From: Euphorbia lathyris
Lineage: Eukaryota; Streptophyta; Magnoliopsida; Malpighiales; Euphorbiaceae
NCBI RefSeq assembly: GCF_963576675.1
Contig: NC_088916.1
Coordinates: forward strand, 81,051,501-81,115,500
DNA: 64,000 nt
Reading direction: 5' to 3'
This document shows, one piece after another, positions 34,496 through 44,950 of this stretch (its first letter is position 1; each line of letters starts with the position of its first letter). The translations under genes and the position numbers were made by a program. The notes beneath the pieces are model-generated. The model was not told the DNA's origin and made no database searches. It saw nothing but the letters and a program-made list of their open reading frames with translations.

Positions 34496-36492
34496 ACAAG
34501 CAGGATAGAAAAAGGAAAGCTATCCAAAGCTCTTCCAAAGACGATGATGCACCACCGATGAAGGTTCGGTTTGTATCCAGAGGAACAAAGCCTCAAGTGG
34601 CACAAGGACAGGCTGAGCCTAAGTCGGTAGAAAACCTCAAAAGGCAAGCTGAGCCTGAGGAAGAAGAAGAAAAAGAGGACACTCCTGATGTGCAACCACT
34701 TAGGAAGAAGAAGAAAATCTCTTCTGGGTTAAGTCCCATCGACGTACCCCCACTTGGAGTTGTTATCTCTGAAGACTCTCATTTTGTGAGAAGTCAGGGC
34801 ATTGTTCTTGAGAAGAACCCCACTGACCAACATGAAGAAGAACTGGGTGGTCAGTTTGATGCTGAGGAGACAGCAAATGTTGAGCAACATGAACCAATCA
34901 ACACTGAGCTTGTTGACGAAGAAGCTGAGCCAACAGCAAATGATCATGCTGCTCAAAGGGCACCTTCACCTACTGACTCAATTGAGTCCATTCCTGCTGA
35001 CCCCTCTCCTCAAAAGACTAAGAGATTAAGGAGACTTAAGAAGAAGGCACATAAATCTCCTGTCATTGACCTTATGGATGACTCACCTCTGCGGGATCCG
35101 ATCACTGACCTTTCAGATATGCAGTTTAAGTTCTTCTCAAATCCCACTGAGTCTCCACCAGAGCAACAGGAAAAGCAAGCCTCTATTTCTCAGCCTAAGG
35201 AACATGCCGACTCAATTGCTCCTCTAAGCCAAGGTGATACCGAGCAAGTGCTCAAAGTTCCTGCTCCTCAACATGTTGAGCTAGCTAAGGAAATACCTGC
35301 TCAGGTCAGTGCTGAAACACCTCAACCTCCTCAAACCAGTCAGCTTCAACCTTACTATGAGCAAGTAGATAATTATGCCGATCATCCTCTTCCACAACCA
35401 CAAGTGCAGAATATCAACTAGTCAGCTCCTGCTGGCAATCTAAACTCAAGTCCAGCCCCTGATTATGCTGGTACTTCAAATAATGAACTGAACCAAACAC
35501 CTCCTCCATCCGGTTCCACTCATACTCTGGCATTTGGGCCAAACATTGATGGATCCTACAACTACTTGCATGCCACTGAGTCTGGTCGAAGAATAATTGA
35601 CTCAGCTCAAGCTCTACTCCAGGACCTCCATCAAACCAATGCCGACGCCGCTGGGTCAGTTCCTGTTGAGCCAACTCAACTTTCGTCTGTCACTCAGCTT
35701 CTCACAGAAATTAAAGCTCTTAAAGATCTTCTGAGTGTCATGACTTCATTCCAGTCTCAACAGCCCAAGCAGGAATCGATAACAAAGCTGGCCCAACTCC
35801 AGCTGATAATGGTCAATCACATGAAATCTCTTCAGGGTCAACTTCAAAACCTGTCAGCTACGAACTCCTTGTATGCAACTTCTGCTGAAGTTCATCAACT
35901 CTTCAACCAGCTTCAATCTGAGCAAGCAAGAACCAATGAGCAACTCTCTTCCTCCTCCCAATGCTCCATTGAGCAAATTAGTGAGACTTTCCGTCTACTC
36001 AACTTGAGTAAGGAAGAGATGGAAACTGACCAACTCAAGACGAATGAAATTCTGAAGTATTCTCAAGTCACTTTCAACCATGTGCGCCACTCGAATGCTC
36101 AACGTCAGTATTATAACTCGGCTCTGCTTAAGATGTTTCATCAAGCTTTTGCCATGCTGACTAACAGTATTACCTGGGTTGGGAAGTCTCAAGAATACAT
36201 CCTGAGTATGCTCAGTGCCTCGGCTATCAGGGTTCTCCGTGAAATCTTGGATGATGGTATTCCTGTTTTTGATGGTATAAATGAAAGCACGTGCAAGCTT
36301 AAGGCATTCTCTGTGCGGTTAACTCGTGCTGCCCTCAACGATACCTTCATTCCTCCTCCTCCCGATGGTGGCAAAACGGGGGAGAAAGAACAAGCTCAAA
36401 GAACTCAGCAAACAGGAGAAGCATCTGGAAGTCAGCAGAAATCAAAGGGAAAAGCCAAAGAGCATTCTGCTCAAGTCAGCAAGAAAAAATAG

Positions 36493-37024
36493 CTTGACTA
36501 GGATTGCTTGACTTAGATTTTAAAACCTGTAGTCTTTTCCTTATGTATTTTGCTGTCCTGGCCATTAATACAAAACTATGCATGCATCTACCTTCTTCAA
36601 AACTGACTAATCTTATGTGATGCTTACTTATGTTTTGTGCTGAATATTTAACGTATCTTCATTGAATCAACTGTGTTATGTGCTTACATTGCTTCATGAT
36701 TGTCTGCTGTGTTGATCTATAAGTTGACCTCTTTTATATGTCTTCTTAAACTCATTGAACAAAGATATACTCAGCGTACTCTGTTATCTAAATCTTCCGC
36801 TCATCTTAACTGAGTTAAATAGAATATGTTCCATGAACTGACCTATTTCTGAAAACTGACCTTATACTTACTTGATTAAACCTTGAAATGATTAAAGTAA
36901 AACTAAGTCAGTAGCTCAACCCTTACGGGGGAGTATCTTGAGTAAAACAAGGTCAACTATCATGGGGGAGCTCAACACTGAGTTCCTTACTGAATATTTT
37001 TGCCAACATCAAAATGGGGGAGTT
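36493..37024 (+). other. 3' untranslated region and polypurine tract of element B
   Basis: 532 bp without an ORF. GGGGGAG occurs three times (about 36926, 36963 and 37015). The last, AATGGGGGAGTT, directly precedes the 3' LTR and is the polypurine tract. The other two may be extra priming sites. Element A shows the same arrangement at about 41773, 41811 (shorter) and 41867. Confidence 0.65.
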
Positions 37025-38359
37025 TGTTGAAACACCTTTCCACATGATTTTGATTTGACAAAATTATTTATGTAATTGATAAAAGTATTCTAAACACATT
37101 AAATTTAAATGCTTTGATTTATTCACACTAATGTGTTTGTTCAATGTTGAGTTAATTTGATTTATAAGACATTAAGATAAAAAGCCTAAAGGCCCATAAG
37201 AGAAAGCCAAGCCCAAGTCAACAGATCAAGGCCTCACGGCCCAGGAAGACAAAACGCAGTCGTTCTACGCAAAGCACTAGCTCAACATGAAGAAGGATCG
37301 AGAAGCCTTCTATCAATTGCTTCAAGATGAAGCTGCTGAGTTGAACGACAAGAAGTACAAGTCAGGGGGAGAACAGAACCAACTTGTAGACAAAGTATTT
37401 CTACTTTGGGTAAAGCTCAGAAGACGCAGTAAGCTGTCTAGAGGACTTTACTATAAATGGCGAAACATTCTGTTCATCTGACAAAAAGCTGCTGAGCACT
37501 GCCATAGACAGAAGATACAAGAATCTCATTGGCCAACGACACTGAGCACGTCCAGTATGAAAGCGACAGGAAGCCGTTTGCCTCCAACGGTTATTTCGAA
37601 ATTCGAAATCACCGGTGCTTGAAGTGTCACTATAAATAGGCCTTTCAAATGCTTCATTCGATGCAGATCTTCAATCAAGTCGAAACGCTGACCAAATTCA
37701 TACTTGAAGTTCTGTGAGAAAAGCAAAGCAAACCTTACACCAATTCCAATCTTTGTGTAAAAGTCTAGAGTGAATTCATTCATCTAAAGTGTCTTAGCAA
37801 TTGTTGTTTAGGACAAACACTTATCATTTCTAGAAGAATAGAAAGGAGAAGCTGAGTACTCGGTTATAGTACTCAGCGGTAGGTATAAGAGTGAGTAGAG
37901 GAATAGAGGAAGGTACTCTTGTATACTCAGCTTCTATTGTAAAAGGTTTCGTGCTCTACCTTTAAAGAGCTCAGTAGAGGATTCAAAAAGCTCGGAACGA
38001 GTTCCGGGGACTGGACGTAGGCGGAGAGGCCGAACCAGGATATGTCTGCTGAGTAACATATTTCTAACCTTTAAACTCCTTTATATATTGCTTGCTATTA
38101 AAACTGACTAAGTAACGAACTCACGCTGAGTTGAGTGCACTAAGAAGCTGAGTTCAGGAATAGACTTGAGTGCTATCTCCTGACTCAAGGAAAGAAGCAG
38201 ACTTAGTCACCAGTTGACTAAGCTTGTGTCTTAAATCTACTTAGCGTCGCTGTGTAAAACTTTTCTCAAAGAAAAGAAGTCAGCCTTAACGGACAAAATT
38301 TTAAATAGTTCCTATCCCCCCCCTTGGAACTAACCTTGTCACGTTATACGGGACCAACA
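37025..38359 (+). repeat. 3' LTR of element B
   Basis: 1,335 bp, matching 16058-17391, with TATA box at 37631 and the same GGGACCAACA end. It is followed by the AGCAT duplication and then the continuation of the element A third ORF. Confidence 0.92.
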
Positions 38360-41334
38360 AGCATGACCAATCTAAGGCTATCACTCCTAGCAAAAACCCT
38401 AAAGCTAACCAAGCAACACCTTCGAGAAAGAAGAAGGAGAAGAACAAACAACCTAAAGAGAAGATATTCATTCCTGTATATAACAGCGTAAAGAACTGTG
38501 AGGTACTTCGTTGCCGTTGGTTCTCCCCAAGCTTTGTAACGGCTGAGAAACCTTTTTGTGAGTGGATCTCCAAAAACGTCTGGACCGAACTCTTCTCTCT
38601 CCCCGGTAACACCTTTCCACAGTTGGTAAGAGAATTTTACGCAAATCTCAGAGTTGACGAGGACAATGCTGACCACTTAGTGACCAATGTCAAGGACAAG
38701 GACATCATCATCACTCTGTCCTATCTCGCTAAACTATTAAAGCTGACTGCCAAGGGTTCAGAACTCAGGACCACGAATGATTACTCGAAAATTGACTATC
38801 CCGTTGAGTTCTGCAAACCAAAGGACCACAAAGGGGAAATAGCCAGCACTTGCATGGGTCAGCCTCAGAAAATGGCTCATTACATCCTGACTAACTTCAT
38901 ATTCCCCAAGGTCAACTCCTCCTCATCAGCGTCTAATTTTGAGCAGTGCTTTATCTGGCACATGCTGAATTATATCCCACTCAACATGCCCATCTTTCTT
39001 ATCGGCGCATTCCAATGAATTACTGGGAAACTCAGGATGGGCTCCCTCATTACAAAAATTCTTCAGGACCACCAGGTGAGCACCGTCGAAGAAATTGAGA
39101 TTTGGGGTACAGAAATCACAGCGGCACTGCTGTTCGGCTTAACCTATAACCAACCCATTAAGTCCAAGAAAGGAAAGGGGGCAGCTGTTGAAGAAGAAAA
39201 TGAAGAAGGGGATAATATGGTTGAAGCATCACAGGATGCGCTGACCAAGAAAGGGAAGAAAGTAGTTGAAGAAAAAGAGCCCGCTGACCATACTAGGCAA
39301 GATAAGAAGCGGAAGGCTGACCAATCCGTAAGAGATATTAACACAGCGCCGAAAAAGATTCGGATTATTTCTAGTGCCAAGAAAGCCGTTGAGCAAGCTC
39401 AAGGGGAATCTAAGAAAAGGCAAGTTGAGCCTGAGGAAGAAAGTGAGAAAACCCCTGAAATGCCTCTGAAGAGGAAGAAACACTCTGGGTTGACGCCGAT
39501 AGAAGCTAACCCACTTGACTTCGTGGTTACTCCTGAATCACACTTTGTGCAGAGTCAAGAAATTGACCTTGAGAAGACTCCTACTGACCAGGAGGAAGAA
39601 CTGGGTGATATTGGAGGTCAGCCTCAAGCTGACAAGACAGGATCAGCTGAGCCAAATGTGGATGTTGCTGCTGAGCAAATTGAGAACCATGCTGAGCAAC
39701 CATTGCAGGACAAGGTTGTTGAAGGCCTTGATGCCGACCTTGGTCCTAATTCTGCCTCTGAGTCTTTTGACTCCATTGCTGCTGATCCCGCCTCTCAAAC
39801 AAATAAGGACAGCTCAGGCAAGCGGCTCAAACGTAAGGCTTTGAAACCATGATTTATCGACCTCATGGATGAATCGCCACTAAGGGATCCAATCACCGAC
39901 CTCACCAAACTCCAGTTTCAATTCTTCTCAACTGTCACTGAGCCAACTCCGGACCAATTAAAGGAAAAACAAGCCTCTGTTTCTCAAGCTGAGGAACAAG
40001 CCGACCCCAAAGCTCCTTATGGTCCTATTTCTACCGAGCAAGTGCTCGAAGTTCCTACTGCTCAAGATAATGCGTTAGCAAAGGAAACTCCTGCTCAAGT
40101 CAGTTCTGAACTGCCTCAACCTTCAAAATCTACTCCACTTCAGACTGATATTGGGCAGGTCAATATCTCTGCTGATCCACCTCTTCCTACTCCAACAAAG
40201 CAGAATGAAAACCAGTCAGCTCCTGATGTTGACCTGGCTAAAAGGGCAGCTGCTGACCAAGCTGGCACCTCTACTTCTCAGCATCAAACACCTCCTCTAT
40301 CTGGTGCTGATAAGATTCCGGCCTCTGAACCATAAACTGATGAATCCTATGCTTATTTAAATGCTTCTGAGTCTGGCAGGAAGATTATCGACTCAGCTCA
40401 AGCATTACTTCAGGACATTCATCAAACTCAAGCTGATGCTGCTGGGTCTGTTCATGTCGATCCAACACAAATTTCGTCTGTCACTCAGCTTCTAACAGAA
40501 ATCAAAGGTCTCAAAGACTTGATGAGTGTCATGACCTCTTTTGCTTCTCAACAGCCCAAGCAAGAGTCAATAATAAAGCTTGTCGAACTCCAGCTGATGA
40601 TGGTGAATCATATGAATGCCATCCAAGGTCAACTCAATGCCTTATCAGCTGTGAACTCAACATATGCCACCTCTACTGAGGTTAATCAACATTTCTCCTA
40701 GCTGACCTCTGAGCTGACTGGAGCTCGTGAACTTATCTCCTCCTCCTCCCAGTGTTCCATTGAATAGATTGGTGAAGCCATTCGCCTACTCAACCTCAAT
40801 AAACAGGAAATGGACACTGACCTAGTGAAGACCAATGAGATTCTGCAATGCACTCAATCTACCCTTAAGCAGGTTCGGCATACAAACATTCAACGTCAAC
40901 AATATGACACTGCCCTGCTCAGGATGTATCATCAATCATATGCCAAAATGACAGAATCTATAACTTGGATCGGGAAATCTCAAGAGTATCTCTTAAGTAT
41001 GCTCAGTGCCAACATTAAGATCCCCGCTTCCACTATGTCCGATGGTATGGAAGTCTTCAACGGTCTTCAGGAAAGTACGAGTCAGCTCCAAATGTACTCA
41101 TCCAAACTGTCTCGTGCTGTTCAATAAGGAACTTTCTATCCTCCTCCTCCCACTCCCGATGCTGGCAAAACGGGGGAGAAAGAACGCGCTGCTGGAACTC
41201 AGCAGAAAATGGGGGAGATGACTCAGCAGAAGCATGGTTCAACTTCTGCTGACCCAAGTAATCCAAGTCAGCAACAAAGAACTATCAAGGGCAAGGGAAA
41301 ATCCCATCAAGTTCAAGTCAATATAAAGAGATAA

Positions 41335-41875
41335 ATTAGAAATAGTCTTAGACTTGTAACTTTATATGTGGCATGTTCTGTTTTGTTGTACTGACTATCT
41401 ATATAAGCATTTGTTTATCCAAACTGACCTGTCTATATGCGATGCTTACCTGTTATGCTTATATGCTGATCTGTCATACTTAACTAATCATTGAACAAAG
41501 TAAATCTTGTGAACATAAGAAAAATACAAGTAAAATATACTCAACACACATAACTCTGATACCTATATGATAACTCTGATACCTATGTGCAATACTGAGT
41601 AATAACTATATGTTCCAAATATTGACCATCTTCTGAAAGCTGACCTAGGCTTGTCTGAATTAGATCTTGGAAGGTCTAGAATTAAACTAAGTCAGTAAAG
41701 GCATGTCTTATTTTCACTTGATTAAATCTTAGAAGGTTTAGAGTTAATTTAAGTCAATAGATGCAACCCTTACGGGGGAGTAACTTCAGAAGAATAAAAG
41801 ATAAATCAATCATGGGGAACTTCAATGCTGAGTTCCATAATTAAATATTTTTGCCAACATCAAAATGGGGGAGTT
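41335..41875 (+). other. 3' untranslated region and polypurine tract of element A
   Basis: 541 bp without an ORF. It includes a short local duplication (ATAACTCTGATACCTAT twice near 41550-41590). The polypurine tract AAATGGGGGAGTT adjoins the 3' LTR at 41876. Confidence 0.65.
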
Positions 41876-43276
41876 TGTTGAAACACCTTTCCACATGATT
41901 TTGATTTGACAAAATTATTTAAGTTAATCCATGATTAAGACAATTAAATTTAAGTGCTTTGATTTAATTGTACTAATGTGTTTGTTCAATGTTGAGTATA
42001 ATCATAAATAAGAAAAGAAATAAAAAGTAAGACAGGACGAAGTCAGCATGAGTCACAGCACAAGCTGAGTAGAAGTGTGACTCAGCATAATAGAAGAAAA
42101 GTCTTCTTCATAACAAACGCTTGAAGACGAAGCTGACCGAAGAAGCTGAGTAAAACGTGACACAGCCTCGCCAAAGATAAAAGATCAAAGGCAACGTCTA
42201 TAATATCAAGCTGAGTGTTCGTCAGGACAGCGTGAATGATCCGTTTACTAAAAGACAAGATCCGACATGAGTCTGCGCCAATATAGAAGCTTTGGAATTA
42301 TGCAAGGAGACAGTTTCGAGACACATGGGTCAACTGGCATTTGGCTAAAAGACGAAACTGGCGCTAGAAGACAAACCTGGCAGGAAGAAGACAAGCCTGA
42401 CGCCTGCTAAATTCAGACGAAAGGATTGGCCTGCAAAACTGTATGCTGACCAGTGAATGATGCAAGAAGACCGTTTGAATTCAACGGATACATCCGAATT
42501 AAAATGATTGCAGCCTCAGAATTCACTATAAAAGAACAAGCTCTTCACTTGGAGCCATTGCCGAAATACAAAAGAGAAAAGCATACATACAAGCACATAC
42601 AAACAAGAAAAGCAAATACTTACACCCAAATCCTATTTCTGTGTAAAAGTCTAGATTGAATTTGTATTCATCTAAAGTGTTCTTCATCTAGAAAGAACAA
42701 ATCTGTATCAATTGTAAGATTGAGAGAGCGGTGCTGAGTACTCGGTTTTAGTACTCAGCAGTAGAGAAAATCTGAGTGTTTGGTTATAGCGCTCAGTAGG
42801 GTTGAGTAGACGAATAGAGGACGGTACTCTTGCATACTCAATTGCTTGTAAACGGTTTGTGCTATACCTTTAAAGAGCTCAATATTGGATTGAAAAAGCC
42901 TGGAAGGATTCTGGGGACTGGACGTAGGCGGTGAGGCCGAACCAGGATAAGTCTGCCGAGTAATTTCTAACTCCTTCTCTCAATATATATATATGTATAT
43001 GTTGCTTGCCTAAATTAATCAGGATATAAATTGTATAAGCTGACACTGAGTAATCAGAGTGCTGAGTTGGAAGCTGACCTTAAGTGTTAATTCCCAACTC
43101 ACAAGTAAAACGGTTCTAGCCAGTCTCTGACTAAAGCTGTCTTACATCTTGCTCAGCCTTGATGACCTAAATTGAGTAAAGTAATTTAAAGAATTAAATT
43201 AAGTCAGCATAGTTTAAAACGAAAAAGTTACATTAGTTCCTAACCCCCTCTTGTAACTAATTACACGGGACCAACA
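41876..43276 (+). repeat. 3' LTR of element A
   Basis: 1,401 bp, matching 13598-15000. TATA box near 42527. It ends GGGACCAACA and is followed by the AGTAT duplication and the rest of solo LTR E. Confidence 0.92.
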
Positions 43277-43281
43277 AGTAT

Positions 43282-44096
43282 CTCCTAACAATCTTTTTAA
43301 TTGATAAAGGATTTTGTTCTAAATACACAGAACACTTTGAATGGTCTAAAGTCTAATCTTTTACACAAAAAATAGGAATTGGTGTAAGATTGCTTTGCTT
43401 TGCTTTGCTTTGGCACAGAACTTCAAGTAGGAATTTGGTCAGCGTTTCGACTTGGTGAAGATCTGCATCGAATGAAGCAAATGAAGGGCCTATTTATAGT
43501 GACACTTGAGCCTTCAGTGATTTCGAATTTCGAAATAACCGTTGGAGGGAAACGGCTCTGCTATCCCTTTCACTCCTTAGTGCTCAGTGTCTTCGTCCAA
43601 TAAGAACGTTGCCTTTTCTGTGTTGATCAGTGCTCAGATGCTTTTGGTCAATAAGCGTCAGGTTGTCTCTCCATTTATGGCAAAGTCTCCTAGACAACTT
43701 TCTGTTGCGACTGAACTTTTCCTTAATTGGATTAGCTTTGTCTCTAAGTTGGTTGAGTCAACTTTCGCGTTGTCTGTTGAACTCAGCAGCTTCATTGTGA
43801 AGGAGATATCCAATCTTCTGGATCCTTCTTCTTGCTGGGCTGAGTTGTTGCAACAGGCCTTGATCTGATTTGACTTTGTGTTGGGCCTTGACTTTACTTA
43901 ATGGACTTTGGGCCTTTGTCTTAATGTCTTTCAACACTTATGGATTAAATATTTAAACAACACTTGAACAAACACATTAGTAACAATTAAATTAAGGCAT
44001 CTAAATTTAATGTGTTGGAATATTTTCTCATAGGGATTTAATTCTAATTTGAATAATTTTTTCAAATCAAAATCATTGTGGAAATGTGTTTCAACA
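43282..44096 (-). mobile_element. Solo LTR E, second part (minus orientation)
   Basis: Continuation of 13071-13597 after the element A insertion. On the plus strand it ends GTGTTTCAACA, the complement of TGTTGAAACAC. Its TATA box is read on the minus strand (CTATAAATAG complement near 43490). A small run of TTTGC repeats lies near 43393-43413. GAATT follows at 44097-44101, matching the left flank. The ORFs at 43400 and 43587 are LTR text. Confidence 0.85.
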
Positions 44097-44101
44097 GAAT
44101 T

Positions 44102-44950
44102 CACATTCTCTTTATCGTTGATAGTATTAACTAAAAGTTAAGAATTTGATTTCATAACGACATTTTGAAATCCATTATCCTTCAACCAGCTCAAAGCTTC
44201 CTGGATACTGAGGCCCTCAGCGATAAGCACATTAGACGTAAAAGGCGGACTACCATTTCGAGCGTGAATAAAACCAGCAGAGTCTCTTAAACAAAACCAT
44301 AACTAACTCGTTGAGAAAGCGAAAAAAGACCAGTGTCAATATTGCACTTAAACGAGCCATAAAGAGGTAGAAACCATTTAATTGGAGAAGCTAGAGAGGA
44401 CCCTGAAGGAGACAATGACGAATGGTAGAGAGACCAGTGAGAAAGAAGAGCAGTCGTCGAGCTAAAAATCACATCCGCCGATGAGGAATGATTGCATCAG
44501 ACCGCCTTATTTCTATTTCGTCAAATCCCCCAACAGAGAACAACCGTCATTGTAAAATCAGAGACATTTTTATGTTCCAAAATATAAGACTAGAAATCCA
44601 CCATATTATATAAAAGATGACTCATGTCGCCTATGGATGAAAAACTCCACACATATTTAGCAATCGAGCAAGCTACATAAACACCACACAAAGGATAAAC
44701 CTCAAAAATAGAAACATGAGGTCATTTTAGAGCGGTCCTCGTAGGAAGACACGAAGAAACTGACCACCAAATGAGATCCTTAACTTGAAGGGACTGCAAT
44801 TTTCCATATTTTTTTTCACAAACCAAACTTAGCTCCACCTTGTTGTTGAACTTGATTGAAGAGAAGCTTATATCCCTCTTCAACAATGTAACACTCTTTT
44901 TCATCTCCTAGCCAATACCAATCATATGTACTAACATGTCTACTCAAAGG
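44102..44950 (-). pseudogene. Decayed LINE F, zinc-finger and RNase H region
   Basis: On the minus strand, broken frames give LIWWSVSSCLPTRTALK (reverse-transcriptase-associated zinc-finger region near 44725-44790). They also give RDSAGFIHARNGSP and EALSWLKDNGFQNVV (RNase H, near 44130-44290). The 3' end is at 12840-13065 on the other side of the nested LTR elements. The upstream reverse transcriptase is absent, so this copy is 5'-truncated, with many stops and frameshifts. It was the landing site for solo LTR E. Confidence 0.65.

Larger units (their letters stand above)
31707..36492 (+). pseudogene. Third ORF of element B (about 1,004 aa), split by solo LTR D
   Basis: Segments 31707-32729 and 34501-36492 are joined across D and its ACAAG duplication. 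The frame is continuous for 1,005 codons with two stops: TAA at 32589-32591 (element A has Glu there) and TAG at 35419-35421 (Gln in A). Domains: an acidic/Lys-rich N-terminus (1-90); a globular region with WFSKGFMEAEQPFCEWISKN, LVKEFYANL, MTHYILTNFLFPKV, FEQCFIWHML and LRLGSIITRILK; a basic nuclear-localisation-like run RKKKK near 34710; a Glu/Pro/Gln-rich linker; and a long Leu/Gln/Ser region at about 35640-36200 with coiled-coil character. There is no membrane segment and no nuclease or protease motif. It shares its whole length with the element A ORF. The role is unknown; a nuclear RNA- or DNA-associated accessory protein is a guess. Confidence 0.8.
16058..38359 (+). mobile_element. Ty1/copia element B, with gypsy elements C and D inside
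   Basis: LTRs at 16058-17391 and 37025-38359 and the 5-bp duplication AGCAT at 16053-16057 and 38360-38364 bound this insertion into the third ORF of element A. Its order is LTR, primer-binding site, gag with three zinc knuckles, protease, integrase, reverse transcriptase, RNase H, third ORF, polypurine tract, LTR. RNase H is split by element C and the third ORF by solo LTR D. Without them B is about 11.6 kb. The LTRs differ at roughly 25 sites by eye. gag-pol has frameshifts and stops, so this copy is not autonomous. The many zinc knuckles and the extra ORF recall Sireviruses, but the assignment is tentative. Confidence 0.9.
15929..41334 (+). pseudogene. Third ORF of element A (about 1,033 codons), split by element B
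   Basis: Coding segments 15929-16057 and 38365-41334 are joined across element B and its AGCAT duplication. The frame stays open from the ATG (MSDDSQN) to TAA at 41332-41334, with seven in-frame stops (16040, 39016, 39850, 40333, 40699, 40765, 41125) and no frameshift. Order: an acidic and Lys-rich head; a globular region with WFSPSFVTAEKPFCEW, LVREFYANL and FEQCFIWHML; a basic run (LKRKKH); a low-complexity Gln/Pro/Glu region; and a C-terminal region rich in Gln/Leu/Ser that looks like coiled coil. It has no transmembrane segment, so 'env-like' would be wrong. The globular part resembles the plant retrotransposon accessory domain often annotated as 'putative plant transposon protein'; function is unknown. 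Confidence 0.75.
13598..43276 (+). mobile_element. Ty1/copia element A, gag-pol deleted, split by element B
   Basis: LTRs at 13598-15000 and 41876-43276 begin TGTTGAAACACC and end GGGACCAACA. The 5-bp target duplication AGTAT is at 13593-13597 and 43277-43281. Without nested element B and its duplication, the element is about 7.4 kb. Its interior starts, right after the 5' LTR, with the last part of RNase H (from about 15005), so the primer-binding site, gag, protease, integrase and reverse transcriptase are gone. A third ORF (15929-41334, split by B) and a polypurine tract follow. The two LTRs differ at roughly two dozen positions by eye. It could move only if supplied in trans, and without a primer site probably not at all. 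Confidence 0.9.

Noticed and set aside
15929..41334. Calling the third ORF of A and B an envelope gene
   Set aside because: No signal peptide, no hydrophobic membrane segment and no surface-protein motif; it is Lys/Glu-rich with coiled-coil character.
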